Position numbers and translations under genes: made by a program. A stretch of 15,674 nt of DNA, taken from NCBI GenBank assembly GCA_028686145.1, contig JAQUCQ010000037.1, forward strand, positions 1 through 15,674, given 5' to 3'. This stretch comes from Desulfuromonadaceae bacterium. Lineage in GTDB: Bacteria > Desulfobacterota > Desulfuromonadia > Geobacterales > Pseudopelobacteraceae. The notes below the pieces were generated by a model. It did not search any database. It was not told where the DNA came from and saw only the letters and a list, made by a program, of their open reading frames with translations. Of the stretch, positions 7,794-14,785 are shown piece after piece (the stretch's first letter is position 1; each line of letters begins with the position of its first letter).

Positions 7794-7859
7794 CCCGTCT
7801 CTTGCCCGTTATTACGGGCTCTTGTCCTTATCCCCGTCTCCTCTGATCGAGAGACGGGG
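7794..7859 (-). promoter_or_regulatory. Tandem hairpins between the PepSY and bcrC genes
   Basis: On the minus strand the PepSY mRNA would run into a perfect 9-bp stem (7851-7859 with 7832-7840, loop of 10). A second stem follows (GCCCGT/ACGGGC, 7804-7809 with 7814-7819, loop of 4). A further copy of the 3' arm's sense (CCCGTCTC on the plus strand, 7794-7801) could pair instead with 7851-7858. The foldings are mutually exclusive. No U-run follows either stem, so this is not a standard intrinsic terminator. It may stabilise the PepSY mRNA or partly separate it from bcrC. Confidence 0.45.
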
Positions 7860-7882
7860 TGAGGTTGCCACCGGTTTAGTTA

Positions 7883-8191
7883 CTAGTCCGGATTAGGGCC
7901 TTCCGGCGCGTTTTCCAGCAGCTTGCCAGTTTGGGCATCTACGCCGACTTCCTGCGTGACCTTGCCGTGTTTAATATCGAAAGAGTAGCGCAGGCCGCTA
8001 CCGCCGTGTTCTTTTTCCAGTTCCTCATCAGTTATTTTGCCTGGATGAGCCTTGAGGGCTATTAACCGCGCCTCGCTCATGCTGACCTTGGCTTTCCCTG
8101 CAAGCTTTTGCCCCGTATAGGCTTGCGCGGACAGAACGCCGGCGGTGGAAATGATGGCGAGGGTTACTGCTACCTTGATTGTACGTTTCAT
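7883..8191 (-). CDS. Secreted PepSY-domain protein
   Basis: This 102-aa protein has an N-terminal signal peptide (basic KRTIK, hydrophobic core, cleavage after AQA near residue 25). One PepSY domain follows, covering about residues 35-98. The domain shows the family pattern: an N-terminal helix (SMSEARLIALKAHPG), acidic residues, an aromatic strand (LRYSFDI), then a VGVDAQTGKLLE hairpin. PepSY proteins are periplasmic and are often found beside two-component systems, where they are thought to modulate envelope signalling or proteolysis; the exact role is not known. GGAGG lies 7 nt before the ATG. Upstream is one copy of the 51-bp promoter repeat, with a predicted leader of about 40 nt. It is separated from bcrC by about 160 nt with hairpins. 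Confidence 0.88.
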   Translation of the reverse strand: MKRTIKVAVTLAIISTAGVLSAQAYTGQKLAGKAKVSMSEARLIALKAHPGKITDEELEKEHGGSGLRYSFDIKHGKVTQEVGVDAQTGKLLENAPEGPNPD

Positions 8192-8222
8192 AATGATACC
8201 TCCAGGTGTTTTTGTTGAATTT

Positions 8223-8273
8223 ATGCTGCTTGGTGTAACAATAGCGGAGAAAACTTAGCTGAAGATTAGGAGA
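8223..8273 (-). repeat. 51-bp promoter repeat, copy 1 (upstream of the PepSY gene)
   Basis: This stretch matches 9345-9395 in 49 of 51 positions, with an uninterrupted identical core of 40 bp (8234-8273 and 9356-9395). The flanks on both sides differ completely. Both copies have the same orientation and lie upstream of a minus-strand gene, so the repeat is best explained as a duplicated promoter/operator. Confidence 0.95.
8238..8269 (-). promoter_or_regulatory. Predicted regulator box and -10 for the PepSY gene
   Basis: Read on the minus strand, CTAAT (8269-8265), six bases and CTAAG (8258-8254) form a direct repeat with 11-bp spacing. TATTGT (8243-8238) follows 10 bases later as a -10. No good -35 exists; the half-sites cover that region, as in promoters that need an OmpR/PmrA-type activator. 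The start would be near 8231. Confidence 0.6.
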
Positions 8274-8353
8274 CAAATGCTTTATGGAAGGCAGTCCCGA
8301 CCATAAGATGTCGCTCCGGATATCAGCCGGAAACAAGAAGATCTAAGGTTCAC

Positions 8354-9199
8354 TTACACTTGATGGTTAGCAACTGCTTCATGGATTTTGCTCCTCTGCA
8401 CTCCCCACTGTTTTTTCTCCCCCGCTTTCCGTGAAAATATTAAAATACTTGCCGCGATCAGCACAAGAAGCACTGCCGATGCTGAGTAGCGACTTAGCGC
8501 CAATCCTCCCTGACTTATGGGTTTGTCCAGAAAGTCGCCGACCACTGCGCCAAGAGGCCGTGTGAGGATAAACGCCGCCCAGAAAAGCGTAGTATGCGAT
8601 ATGTTCGATCGATAGTACGCGACTGCAACAATTGCCAACATCACACTGAACACTAGGGCCCCTCCACTGTATCCAAGGCCGGCTGTCCCAGCCGTCCAAT
8701 CGCCAAGCGCAGTGCCCAATGTCTGAGAAAACATGATTGTTACCCAGTAGAACATTTCGGATTTTGGAGAGCTAACGGTACCCACGTCCACGGAACCAAG
8801 AGTTTGATACCACATGAATAGTGACGTTATAAGAAGAGCGAGCAAAATTGTTGTGCCCCCCGCATAGCCAAAACCAAGCGAACGATCCGCAAAGTCTGCC
8901 AACGTCGTTCCAACCGTTGTCGTTGCAATAATTGTAGTCCAGTACAGGTACGGATGATATCGCTTCGCGGAAACCTGGGCTATTACCGCGACGATAAAGA
9001 TCACCGCAAAAATTCCCGTACTAACGAGATAGCCAAGGCCCATTGACATGGATACGGAATCTCCGCCGGTCTCTCCAAGGGTCGTGGCAAGAATTTTTAT
9101 AATCCAGAAAAGCAGAGACACTTCCGGCACCTTACTGAGAATATCTCGTTTTGATATATCTATTATTTCTTCATTGGTTTTGCTGATAACTGATTTCAT
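8354..9199 (-). CDS. DUF347/COG4705 four-repeat integral membrane protein
   Basis: This 281-aa protein has roughly eight hydrophobic helices built from four related units, beginning near residues 31, 86, 151 and 207. Each unit starts with an aromatic residue plus W/I (FWIIK, YWTTI, YWVTI, FWAAF). Each has a T-x-x-G-x-x-x-x-D/G core (such as TTVGTTLADF and QTLGTALGDW), and most end in a G-L/F-G-Y type turn. This is the repeat pattern of the DUF347/COG4705 membrane-anchored family, whose function is unknown. ATG 9199 is chosen because AGGAG lies just before it; an in-frame TTG at 9226 lacks one. The leader is long (about 150 nt) and begins at copy 2 of the promoter repeat. Sharing that promoter with the PepSY gene suggests joint control. 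Confidence 0.85.
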   Translation of the reverse strand: MKSVISKTNEEIIDISKRDILSKVPEVSLLFWIIKILATTLGETGGDSVSMSMGLGYLVSTGIFAVIFIVAVIAQVSAKRYHPYLYWTTIIATTTVGTTLADFADRSLGFGYAGGTTILLALLITSLFMWYQTLGSVDVGTVSSPKSEMFYWVTIMFSQTLGTALGDWTAGTAGLGYSGGALVFSVMLAIVAVAYYRSNISHTTLFWAAFILTRPLGAVVGDFLDKPISQGGLALSRYSASAVLLVLIAASILIFSRKAGEKKQWGVQRSKIHEAVANHQV

Positions 9200-9249
9200 T
9201 GATTTCTCCTGTAATTTACTATCCAATTACGGACGCTCAATCTTCCTTT

Positions 9250-9268
9250 GTCATGGCCGCATCATGAC
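9250..9268 (-). promoter_or_regulatory. Hairpin in the long leader of the DUF347 gene
   Basis: GTCATG (9250-9255) and CATGAC (9263-9268) can form a 6-bp stem with a 7-nt loop inside the predicted 150-nt leader. The leader also holds a possible 20-codon reading frame (9291-9353) starting at the predicted transcript end, without a ribosome site. Neither element matches a riboswitch that I know. Confidence 0.25.
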
Positions 9269-9344
9269 CTGCCTTGCCCTCTTGTGGGGCTTACGCAATA
9301 TTGTAGGTTTTGTTGTCTGAACCTTTATCTTGAAGGTCGCAGCG

Positions 9345-9395
9345 ATGCTGCATGATGTAACAATAGCGGAGAAAACTTAGCTGAAGATTAGGAGA
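9345..9395 (-). repeat. 51-bp promoter repeat, copy 2 (upstream of the DUF347 gene)
   Basis: This is the partner of the repeat at 8223-8273, differing at only two positions, near the downstream end. The sequence beyond the repeat is unrelated on both sides, so the unit copied was just the promoter and operator. Confidence 0.95.
9360..9391 (-). promoter_or_regulatory. Predicted regulator box and -10 for the DUF347 gene
   Basis: The minus strand has CTAAT (9391-9387), six bases, CTAAG (9380-9376), then TATTGT (9365-9360). The spacing is identical to that at the PepSY promoter. The half-sites occupy the -35 region. The start would be near 9353. Confidence 0.6.
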
Positions 9396-9443
9396 GAGAT
9401 TTTTTGTCAATTAAAGCTGCCACGACACCTTGCGGGCTCCGGC

Positions 9444-9485
9444 AAAAAGGCAAAGAGGAGCACGCTTTTTAGGGCTATGCTCCTC
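9444..9485 (-). terminator. Rho-independent terminator after the PAS kinase gene
   Basis: On the minus strand GAGGAGCA (9485-9478) pairs with TGCTCCTC (9462-9455), an 8-bp perfect stem with a 15-nt loop. TTTGCCTTTTT follows immediately. It lies about 80 nt past the stop of the kinase gene at 9564 and before the DUF347 promoter, so it insulates the two units. Confidence 0.7.
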
Positions 9486-9563
9486 CTGTTCTGGTATGTA
9501 CTGTAATGATGCGCGCATTTATTTGACTTTCCGCACGCAGTATCAAACCGATTTCACATGGGA

Positions 9564-11312
9564 TTATCTCTGGATCCCTTTTACCAACTCGATCCTGAAT
9601 TCAGCGCCACTGCCAGTGTTCCGCACGCTGAGCCGCCCTCCCATATTCTTTTCAATAATTGCCTTTGACATAAACAGGCCCACGCCTGTTCCCCTGTCCG
9701 GCCCCTTGGTGGTAAAGTAGGGATCAAAAAGTTTGTCCATGATCTCTTCGGGAACGCCTCCGGCGTTGTCCGAAACTGTTACCACGGCAGAACCATCTTC
9801 ACTGCCTATGGTAATTATCACCTTAGGGTCAGCGATGCCTTTTTCAGTTATGGCGTCCCTGGCATTGACCACAATGTTGATGACGACCTGGGCGAATTCA
9901 TTTTGATAACCATGGATAACCGGATTATCCTTCGTTATGATTTCAACAGTGATCTTCGGGTTTTGCAGGCTACCTTCCAGAAGCGACACGGTGCTTGCAA
10001 CAGCCTCATACACATTGAAATCTGCTTTTTCTTTTTCCGGTTTGAAGTAGTTTCTAAAATCATCGATTGTTTTGGACATGTGCTGGATGATTTCCATGGC
10101 TTTTGTTACGGATTCATCCAGAAGCGCCTTGGTAAAATCGGGGGTCCCATGAAACGCTCGAAGTGTCTGGATTATAAGGCCCAGCGTGTTCAGAGGTTGC
10201 CGCCACTGGTGAGCAATATTGCCGATCATCTCTCCCATAGCGGCCTGACGGCTCTGCTGAATAAGCAGCTGTTCCTTTTCGCGCAAGGCCTCCACTGCCT
10301 GAATCCGCCTGGATGACTCCTTCTCCACGTTTTGAAGTGCGGCAATCAGTTCCCTGGTCCGCTCGGAAACACGCTTTTCCAGCTCTTCATTCGCCCGTTT
10401 TAACGCCACCTCCGCCTGCTTGCGTTCGGTAATATCGCGAATCATACCGATCAAGGTGCGCGTGCCGTTTATGGTTGTTCCCAGGTAGCTCACCTCCACC
10501 GGGAAAGTACTGTTGTCCTTGCGACGATGAATTGTCTCGAAGAGAACGCCGTGAGGGCCTGATTCAGCTATTTGTGCAGCAATAATGTGCCATGTGCTAT
10601 CTATTCGCAGGTCGTTGACCGTGAGTTTCAATAATTCATCATGATCATAGCCATATACCGCTGTCGCGGCAGCGTTCGCTTCCAGTATTCGCCCATCTTC
10701 CCGATTGAGATACAGCACGATATCCCGGCTGTGGTTTGCAAGTAATTCGTAATGTCGGATCGTTTCCTCTGCGTGTTTACGCTCGGTGACGTCGGTCAAA
10801 ATAATCCAGCACTCTCCGTCATGTGCCGGAGTGGCCTGAAGATGCGCCCAGAACGGAGAACCGTCGTCCTTGACCATGCGCATTTCCCAAATATGCACTG
10901 CTTTTGTTTCAAGAGCCTTTTTGCGCTGTAAATAATAGACATCCTGATCTTCACTGAAGACAAATTGCGTGAGCGGCTTGTTGAGTAGAGACGTCCGTGT
11001 CGGGCCCAGCAGAGCTGCCGCTGCGAAGTTGGCTTTCTGGATCACTCCCTGTTTGCTGAGAGTCAGGTAACCGATCGGCGCCAGATCGTACAGCTCGAAA
11101 TAGCGGGTTCGCGAAGCTTCCAGGTCTTGCTGCGTGCGGCGCAGCTCCTCATTCTGTATTTCCAGCTCTACTTGATGAACCAGCAGTTCGTGGAGGAGCC
11201 GTTCCGTTTCCCCGGGTGAAAGCGCTTTCAACGTTACGCCACCATCGGTCTTTAATTTATCTTCGGCACGCTGACGAAGTGTCTGGGCTGACTCAGTCGG
11301 TATGGTATCCAT
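9564..11312 (-). CDS. PAS-PAS sensor histidine kinase
   Basis: This 582-aa protein has no membrane segment. Its N-terminal helix (LHELLVHQVELEIQNEELRRTQ, about 40-62) is a coiled coil common in kinases that accompany CheB-CheR hybrids. Two PAS domains follow (about 70-180 and 185-298), then a coiled coil (about 298-355). The phosphotransfer segment has H368 in HQWRQPLN. The ATPase domain (about 465-580) has the NIVVNARDAI, SDNAGGV and GTGVGLFM boxes. It should autophosphorylate on H368, but no receiver domain or response regulator is nearby. GGGGGAG lies 7 nt before the ATG. The gene starts 24 nt after the CheB-CheR-PAS gene and is very likely co-transcribed. The final 50 residues are nearly the same as in the PocR kinase at 436-2514. 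Confidence 0.9.
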   Translation of the reverse strand: MDTIPTESAQTLRQRAEDKLKTDGGVTLKALSPGETERLLHELLVHQVELEIQNEELRRTQQDLEASRTRYFELYDLAPIGYLTLSKQGVIQKANFAAAALLGPTRTSLLNKPLTQFVFSEDQDVYYLQRKKALETKAVHIWEMRMVKDDGSPFWAHLQATPAHDGECWIILTDVTERKHAEETIRHYELLANHSRDIVLYLNREDGRILEANAAATAVYGYDHDELLKLTVNDLRIDSTWHIIAAQIAESGPHGVLFETIHRRKDNSTFPVEVSYLGTTINGTRTLIGMIRDITERKQAEVALKRANEELEKRVSERTRELIAALQNVEKESSRRIQAVEALREKEQLLIQQSRQAAMGEMIGNIAHQWRQPLNTLGLIIQTLRAFHGTPDFTKALLDESVTKAMEIIQHMSKTIDDFRNYFKPEKEKADFNVYEAVASTVSLLEGSLQNPKITVEIITKDNPVIHGYQNEFAQVVINIVVNARDAITEKGIADPKVIITIGSEDGSAVVTVSDNAGGVPEEIMDKLFDPYFTTKGPDRGTGVGLFMSKAIIEKNMGGRLSVRNTGSGAEFRIELVKGIQR

Positions 11313-11336
11313 TACTGTGCTCCCCCTTGCAATTTT

Positions 11337-14318
11337 CTATGACAGCTTCCGTGCCGTCGTCGCAATCGCATACACCATTCCTGACTCATCCACCAGAGCA
11401 GTGGCGGTTAAAAAGACCTCCACTATTGTGCCTGATTTCGTGATCCGCCGGGTGCGAAACGGTTCCAGTACTTTTTTCAGGCTTAACGCCTGTATCTGCA
11501 GCATCGCTTTATGCCGATCCTCTTCCGGGACTATGTCACGAACATTCATCTGTAGCGCTTCTGACTCACTCCAGCCAAGCATCCGTTCCGCCGCCGGATT
11601 CCAGGCAAGAATCTGACCTGCCATGTTTTCCAGCAGGATCGCATCGTTTGCGTCCCGCACGACAGCACCCAGACGGGCCATGACATTCTGGGCAGCTTTC
11701 ATCTCGGTAATATCGATAAATGTAATGACAGCACCCTCAACCGCATTGGTTAACGTATGATACGGCGTGATGCGCATGAGGAACCACTGCTCCTCCGTGG
11801 TTTGCACGTTTATTTCTTTGACGGCCAAGGTCTCCAGTACAGAGTTGATGTCTGCCTTCAAGCTGTGGTAGTTGACCAGATTGGAGGTAAAGTGATCCAG
11901 GGGCCGCCCCACATCGCTACGAACCAGGTTGATAATTTTGGTGGCTGCGGGAGTGAAGTGCACAATGCGCAGTTGGAAATCTACAAAGATCGTACCGATG
12001 TCCGTACCGGACAGCAGATTGTTCAAATCGCTTTTGGCCCGTGACAGATCGGATACCGTAGCCTGCAGTTCGGCGTTAACGGTAAAAAGTTCCTCGTTGA
12101 CCGATTGCAATTCTTCCTGGGAAGTCACCAGTTCCTCGTTGGTGGATTGCAGCTCTTCATTCACCGACTGCATCTCTTCATTGGAGGATTTGAGCTCTTC
12201 ATTGGAGATCTCAAGCTCCTCATTGGCGATCAGCAGGCTTTCTTCCTTGTCACGGAGTTCCTGTTCAAGCGCCGCGATATGTGAGTCGGAATCCGTCGGC
12301 AACATGATATTCGCCATCTCTGAGGGTGGCGCTTCCTCCAAGACGACAAGATACAGCGGTGTTTCTGGAGGCACTGTGGGTTCAATCGCCACCGGACGAA
12401 TGCTCACGTTAACCATGGTGAAGTGGCCATTGGTCTTGACCCGCACATCAGAGATGCGCACAAGCTCTTTGTCGGCAACTGCTTTGTGCAGGGCAATAGT
12501 CAGCCTGTGCTGCAGCCCCTCGCGGGCCATTTTAAGAATGTTGTAGATGCCGGCCACGCCTAAGGCCGGCTCCAGATACATGCCGGTGTGGCCGTGCAGG
12601 TAGAGAATATCACCCTTGCCGTTAATAAGTGCGGCAGTCGGAGTTACCTGTTTCAGGAGCGCCTGTTCCGTCAACTCGCGAAGCGTCGGTTTAATAGCAG
12701 CGGCCGCCTTGCCGGTTACCGGCGAAAACGCTGTCTCTGTGGGCGCCGGAAGTGGGAAAGACCGGACCAGAGCGGCACGCGGGGCGCTCCGCACATCATC
12801 TCTGCGCTGATACAGCTTTGATTTGCGGTCCAGCACATCAAACAGATCAGTGAAGCTGCTCACTGTTTCTGACGTACCGAGGAACAGTATGCCGCCTGGA
12901 TTCAGCGCATAGTGGAACAGGGGGATCAGCTTCTTCTGCAACTCCCCTCCCATATAGATCAGAAGATTACGGCAACTGATCAGGTCTATTTTGGAGAAAG
13001 GTGGATCTTTGATGACATCCTGCTCGGAAAAGATGAGCATATCGCGTATCCCTTTATTGACACGATAGGCGGAACCGTCAGCCTCCAGGGTAAAAAAACG
13101 CGCCAGCCGTTCCGGCGAAATGTCGGCAGCGATACTGGCCGGGTAGAGACCGGCCCGGGCAGTGGCAATCGCCGTGGCGTCAATGTCGGTGGCAAAAATC
13201 TGGACGGTGCAGCTTTGTTTCAATGACTCCATATGTTCCTGCAGGAGGATGGCAATAGAATACGCTTCCTCTCCGGATGAGCATCCCGGTGACCAGACGC
13301 GGACGATGCCACCTGCAGCCTTGTTTTCAAATACCCGGGGTATGATCTCTTTTTCGAGCACCTGGAACGCCTCAGGGTCGCGGAAAAAATTGGTGACGCC
13401 TATCAAAAGATCGTTAAAGAGAGCTTCAACTTCGGTTGGAGTCTGCTGCAAATACCTGACATAGTCGTCTTTAGTTTCGATCTGGTAAAGAGCCATACGC
13501 CGTTCAATACGGCGGTTAATGGTGCTCGGTTTGTACTGCGAAAAGTCATGTCCGGTCTGGGTGCGCAGCAGGATGAATATCTTCTTCAACGCGTTCTTGG
13601 CTGTCACGTCCAAGTCAGCGGCAGGGCGGGGAAGGGCGCCGAAAGCATGGTCTGCATAGGAGATAAGCTGGGCGGGCATTTCAGCGGCCGGCAAGATATA
13701 GTCAACCACGCCGGAGTTGATGACATTGCGCGGCATTCCATCATATTCGGCAGAACCGGGGTTCTGGGCCATGACCATTCCCCCTTCACCTTTGATAGCA
13801 CGGGCGCCTTGCGTGCCATCACTTCCGGTACCGGAAAGTACTATGCAGATAGCGCGCTCATGCTGGTCCTGCGCCAGCGAACGGAAAAAGAAATCGATCG
13901 GCAGGCGTTGGCCACGCGGGGAAGATGGTGCCAGCAACTGAAAGGTGCCGTTCAGCACGGCCATATCGTAGCCCGGCGGAATGATATAGGCACAGTTGGG
14001 CTGCACTGCCACGCCATCTTCGACCTCAGAAACCTGCATCCGGGTGTAACGCCGGACCAGATCGGCAAGGATGCTCTTATGATCCGGTGCCAGATGCTGG
14101 ACCAGCACAAAAGCCATATCCGGGTCTTTGTCAGCCGGCATGCCGGAGAAAAAGGCCTCGAAGGCTGCAAGGCCGCCGGCAGAGGCACCAATACCGACAA
14201 TAGGAAAACGGAGAGCCGGAGATTCTTGTGGTGCGTCGTCAGTAAAGTCCACTTCACTTTGACTCGTGGGCACCGGTACTTCAGATGCTGCAACGGTTTT
14301 CCTTTTTCTGGTTGTCAT
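11337..14318 (-). CDS. CheB-CheR hybrid with coiled coil and two PAS domains
   Basis: This 993-aa protein fuses two chemoreceptor-modifying enzymes. Residues about 40-222 are a CheB methylesterase with catalytic S46 (GASAGG), H75 (VQHLAPDH) and D167 (GTGSDGT), without the usual receiver domain. Residues about 241-505 are a CheR methyltransferase with the SAM motif SPGCSSGEE (343-351) and the NFFRDP and SCRNLLIY segments. A PAS-like region follows (about 555-665). Then comes a long coiled coil (about 675-770) of seven-residue units of the NEELQS type, and two PAS domains (about 770-872 and 880-990). There is no kinase domain; the co-transcribed kinase at 9564 probably supplies it. No chemoreceptor gene is in the window. 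The start at 14318 is chosen for its GGAG; a GTG at 14354 lies inside the upstream terminator. Confidence 0.92.
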   Translation of the reverse strand: MTTRKRKTVAASEVPVPTSQSEVDFTDDAPQESPALRFPIVGIGASAGGLAAFEAFFSGMPADKDPDMAFVLVQHLAPDHKSILADLVRRYTRMQVSEVEDGVAVQPNCAYIIPPGYDMAVLNGTFQLLAPSSPRGQRLPIDFFFRSLAQDQHERAICIVLSGTGSDGTQGARAIKGEGGMVMAQNPGSAEYDGMPRNVINSGVVDYILPAAEMPAQLISYADHAFGALPRPAADLDVTAKNALKKIFILLRTQTGHDFSQYKPSTINRRIERRMALYQIETKDDYVRYLQQTPTEVEALFNDLLIGVTNFFRDPEAFQVLEKEIIPRVFENKAAGGIVRVWSPGCSSGEEAYSIAILLQEHMESLKQSCTVQIFATDIDATAIATARAGLYPASIAADISPERLARFFTLEADGSAYRVNKGIRDMLIFSEQDVIKDPPFSKIDLISCRNLLIYMGGELQKKLIPLFHYALNPGGILFLGTSETVSSFTDLFDVLDRKSKLYQRRDDVRSAPRAALVRSFPLPAPTETAFSPVTGKAAAAIKPTLRELTEQALLKQVTPTAALINGKGDILYLHGHTGMYLEPALGVAGIYNILKMAREGLQHRLTIALHKAVADKELVRISDVRVKTNGHFTMVNVSIRPVAIEPTVPPETPLYLVVLEEAPPSEMANIMLPTDSDSHIAALEQELRDKEESLLIANEELEISNEELKSSNEEMQSVNEELQSTNEELVTSQEELQSVNEELFTVNAELQATVSDLSRAKSDLNNLLSGTDIGTIFVDFQLRIVHFTPAATKIINLVRSDVGRPLDHFTSNLVNYHSLKADINSVLETLAVKEINVQTTEEQWFLMRITPYHTLTNAVEGAVITFIDITEMKAAQNVMARLGAVVRDANDAILLENMAGQILAWNPAAERMLGWSESEALQMNVRDIVPEEDRHKAMLQIQALSLKKVLEPFRTRRITKSGTIVEVFLTATALVDESGMVYAIATTARKLS

Positions 14319-14340
14319 TAAGTTCTCCACTGGTGCATTT

Positions 14341-14376
14341 AAAAAAACCGGCACAGAGGAATAGTAGCTGTGCCGG
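14341..14376 (-). terminator. Strong Rho-independent terminator
   Basis: On the minus strand CCGGCACAG (14376-14368) pairs perfectly with CTGTGCCGG (14356-14348), a 9-bp stem with an 11-nt loop, followed directly by seven Ts. It lies 50 nt after the stop of the thioredoxin-like gene and only about 22 nt before the ATG of the CheB-CheR gene. A -10-like TATTAT sits just upstream of the stem (14384-14379). Confidence 0.88.
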
Positions 14377-14426
14377 GCATAATACCGATCTGTAATTTCA
14401 ATTCCTTAACAAGAGTATATCCCGTT

Positions 14427-14678
14427 TTATGTGAAATTCGAGAGATTCTGTTGAATTAGCTTTATGATTTCCTCTGGCGACGACGATTTCCCTGCAAACA
14501 TGACAACACCGTTTATGATCAGTGCCGGCGCCGATTTTACCCCATAGTTTAAAATGGTCCTGATATCCTTGAGTACCACGACTTTTCCGTTAAGACCGCA
14601 GGCCCTGAGTGCTTCCAACACATTGCCGAATAAAGACTTGCGGATTTTGTCAGTAGTTTCTATAACTTCTATTTTCAT
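14427..14678 (-). CDS. Thioredoxin-fold small protein lacking the CxxC motif
   Basis: This 83-aa protein matches the small thioredoxin-3/redox-active-disulfide family in length and layout. It has a beta strand (KIEVIET), a helix, a second strand (KVVVLKD), the cis-proline segment SAPALIINGVVMFAGK (49-64) and a C-terminal helix. In ordinary members the first strand is followed by CPKC or a similar CxxC. Here the aligned residues are D10 and R13, so the redox pair is absent; the only cysteine is C27. Classical disulfide exchange is therefore unlikely, and a binding or structural role is more plausible. ATG 14678 is chosen because it begins the conserved strand and has GGGGGAG directly upstream. 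ATG 14690 lacks a site. The gene ends at the terminator at 14341-14376 and is divergent from the efflux gene. Confidence 0.75.
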   Translation of the reverse strand: MKIEVIETTDKIRKSLFGNVLEALRACGLNGKVVVLKDIRTILNYGVKSAPALIINGVVMFAGKSSSPEEIIKLIQQNLSNFT

Positions 14679-14785
14679 AGACTCCCCCATCCGGTATGAC
14701 GATTTTACCGCTCCTTTGCCGCCACATAATCTCCCAAATTAGTGCCGGTGTCTATTGGTAACAACAAAATGAGAAGGAATCTGTA

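Noticed and set aside
9430..9720. A 96-codon plus-strand open frame at the kinase 3' end
   Set aside because: It covers the terminator and the kinase C-terminus antisense; there is no ribosome site and no protein-like pattern.
12090..12235. CRISPR-like periodic repeats
   Set aside because: The repeats are in frame, 21 bp long without spacers, and encode a heptad coiled coil.
13548..14321. A 257-codon plus-strand open frame opposite the CheB-CheR gene
   Set aside because: It lies wholly over the CheB domain, whose catalytic motifs are intact on the minus strand; its translation shows no recognisable domain and it has no ribosome site.
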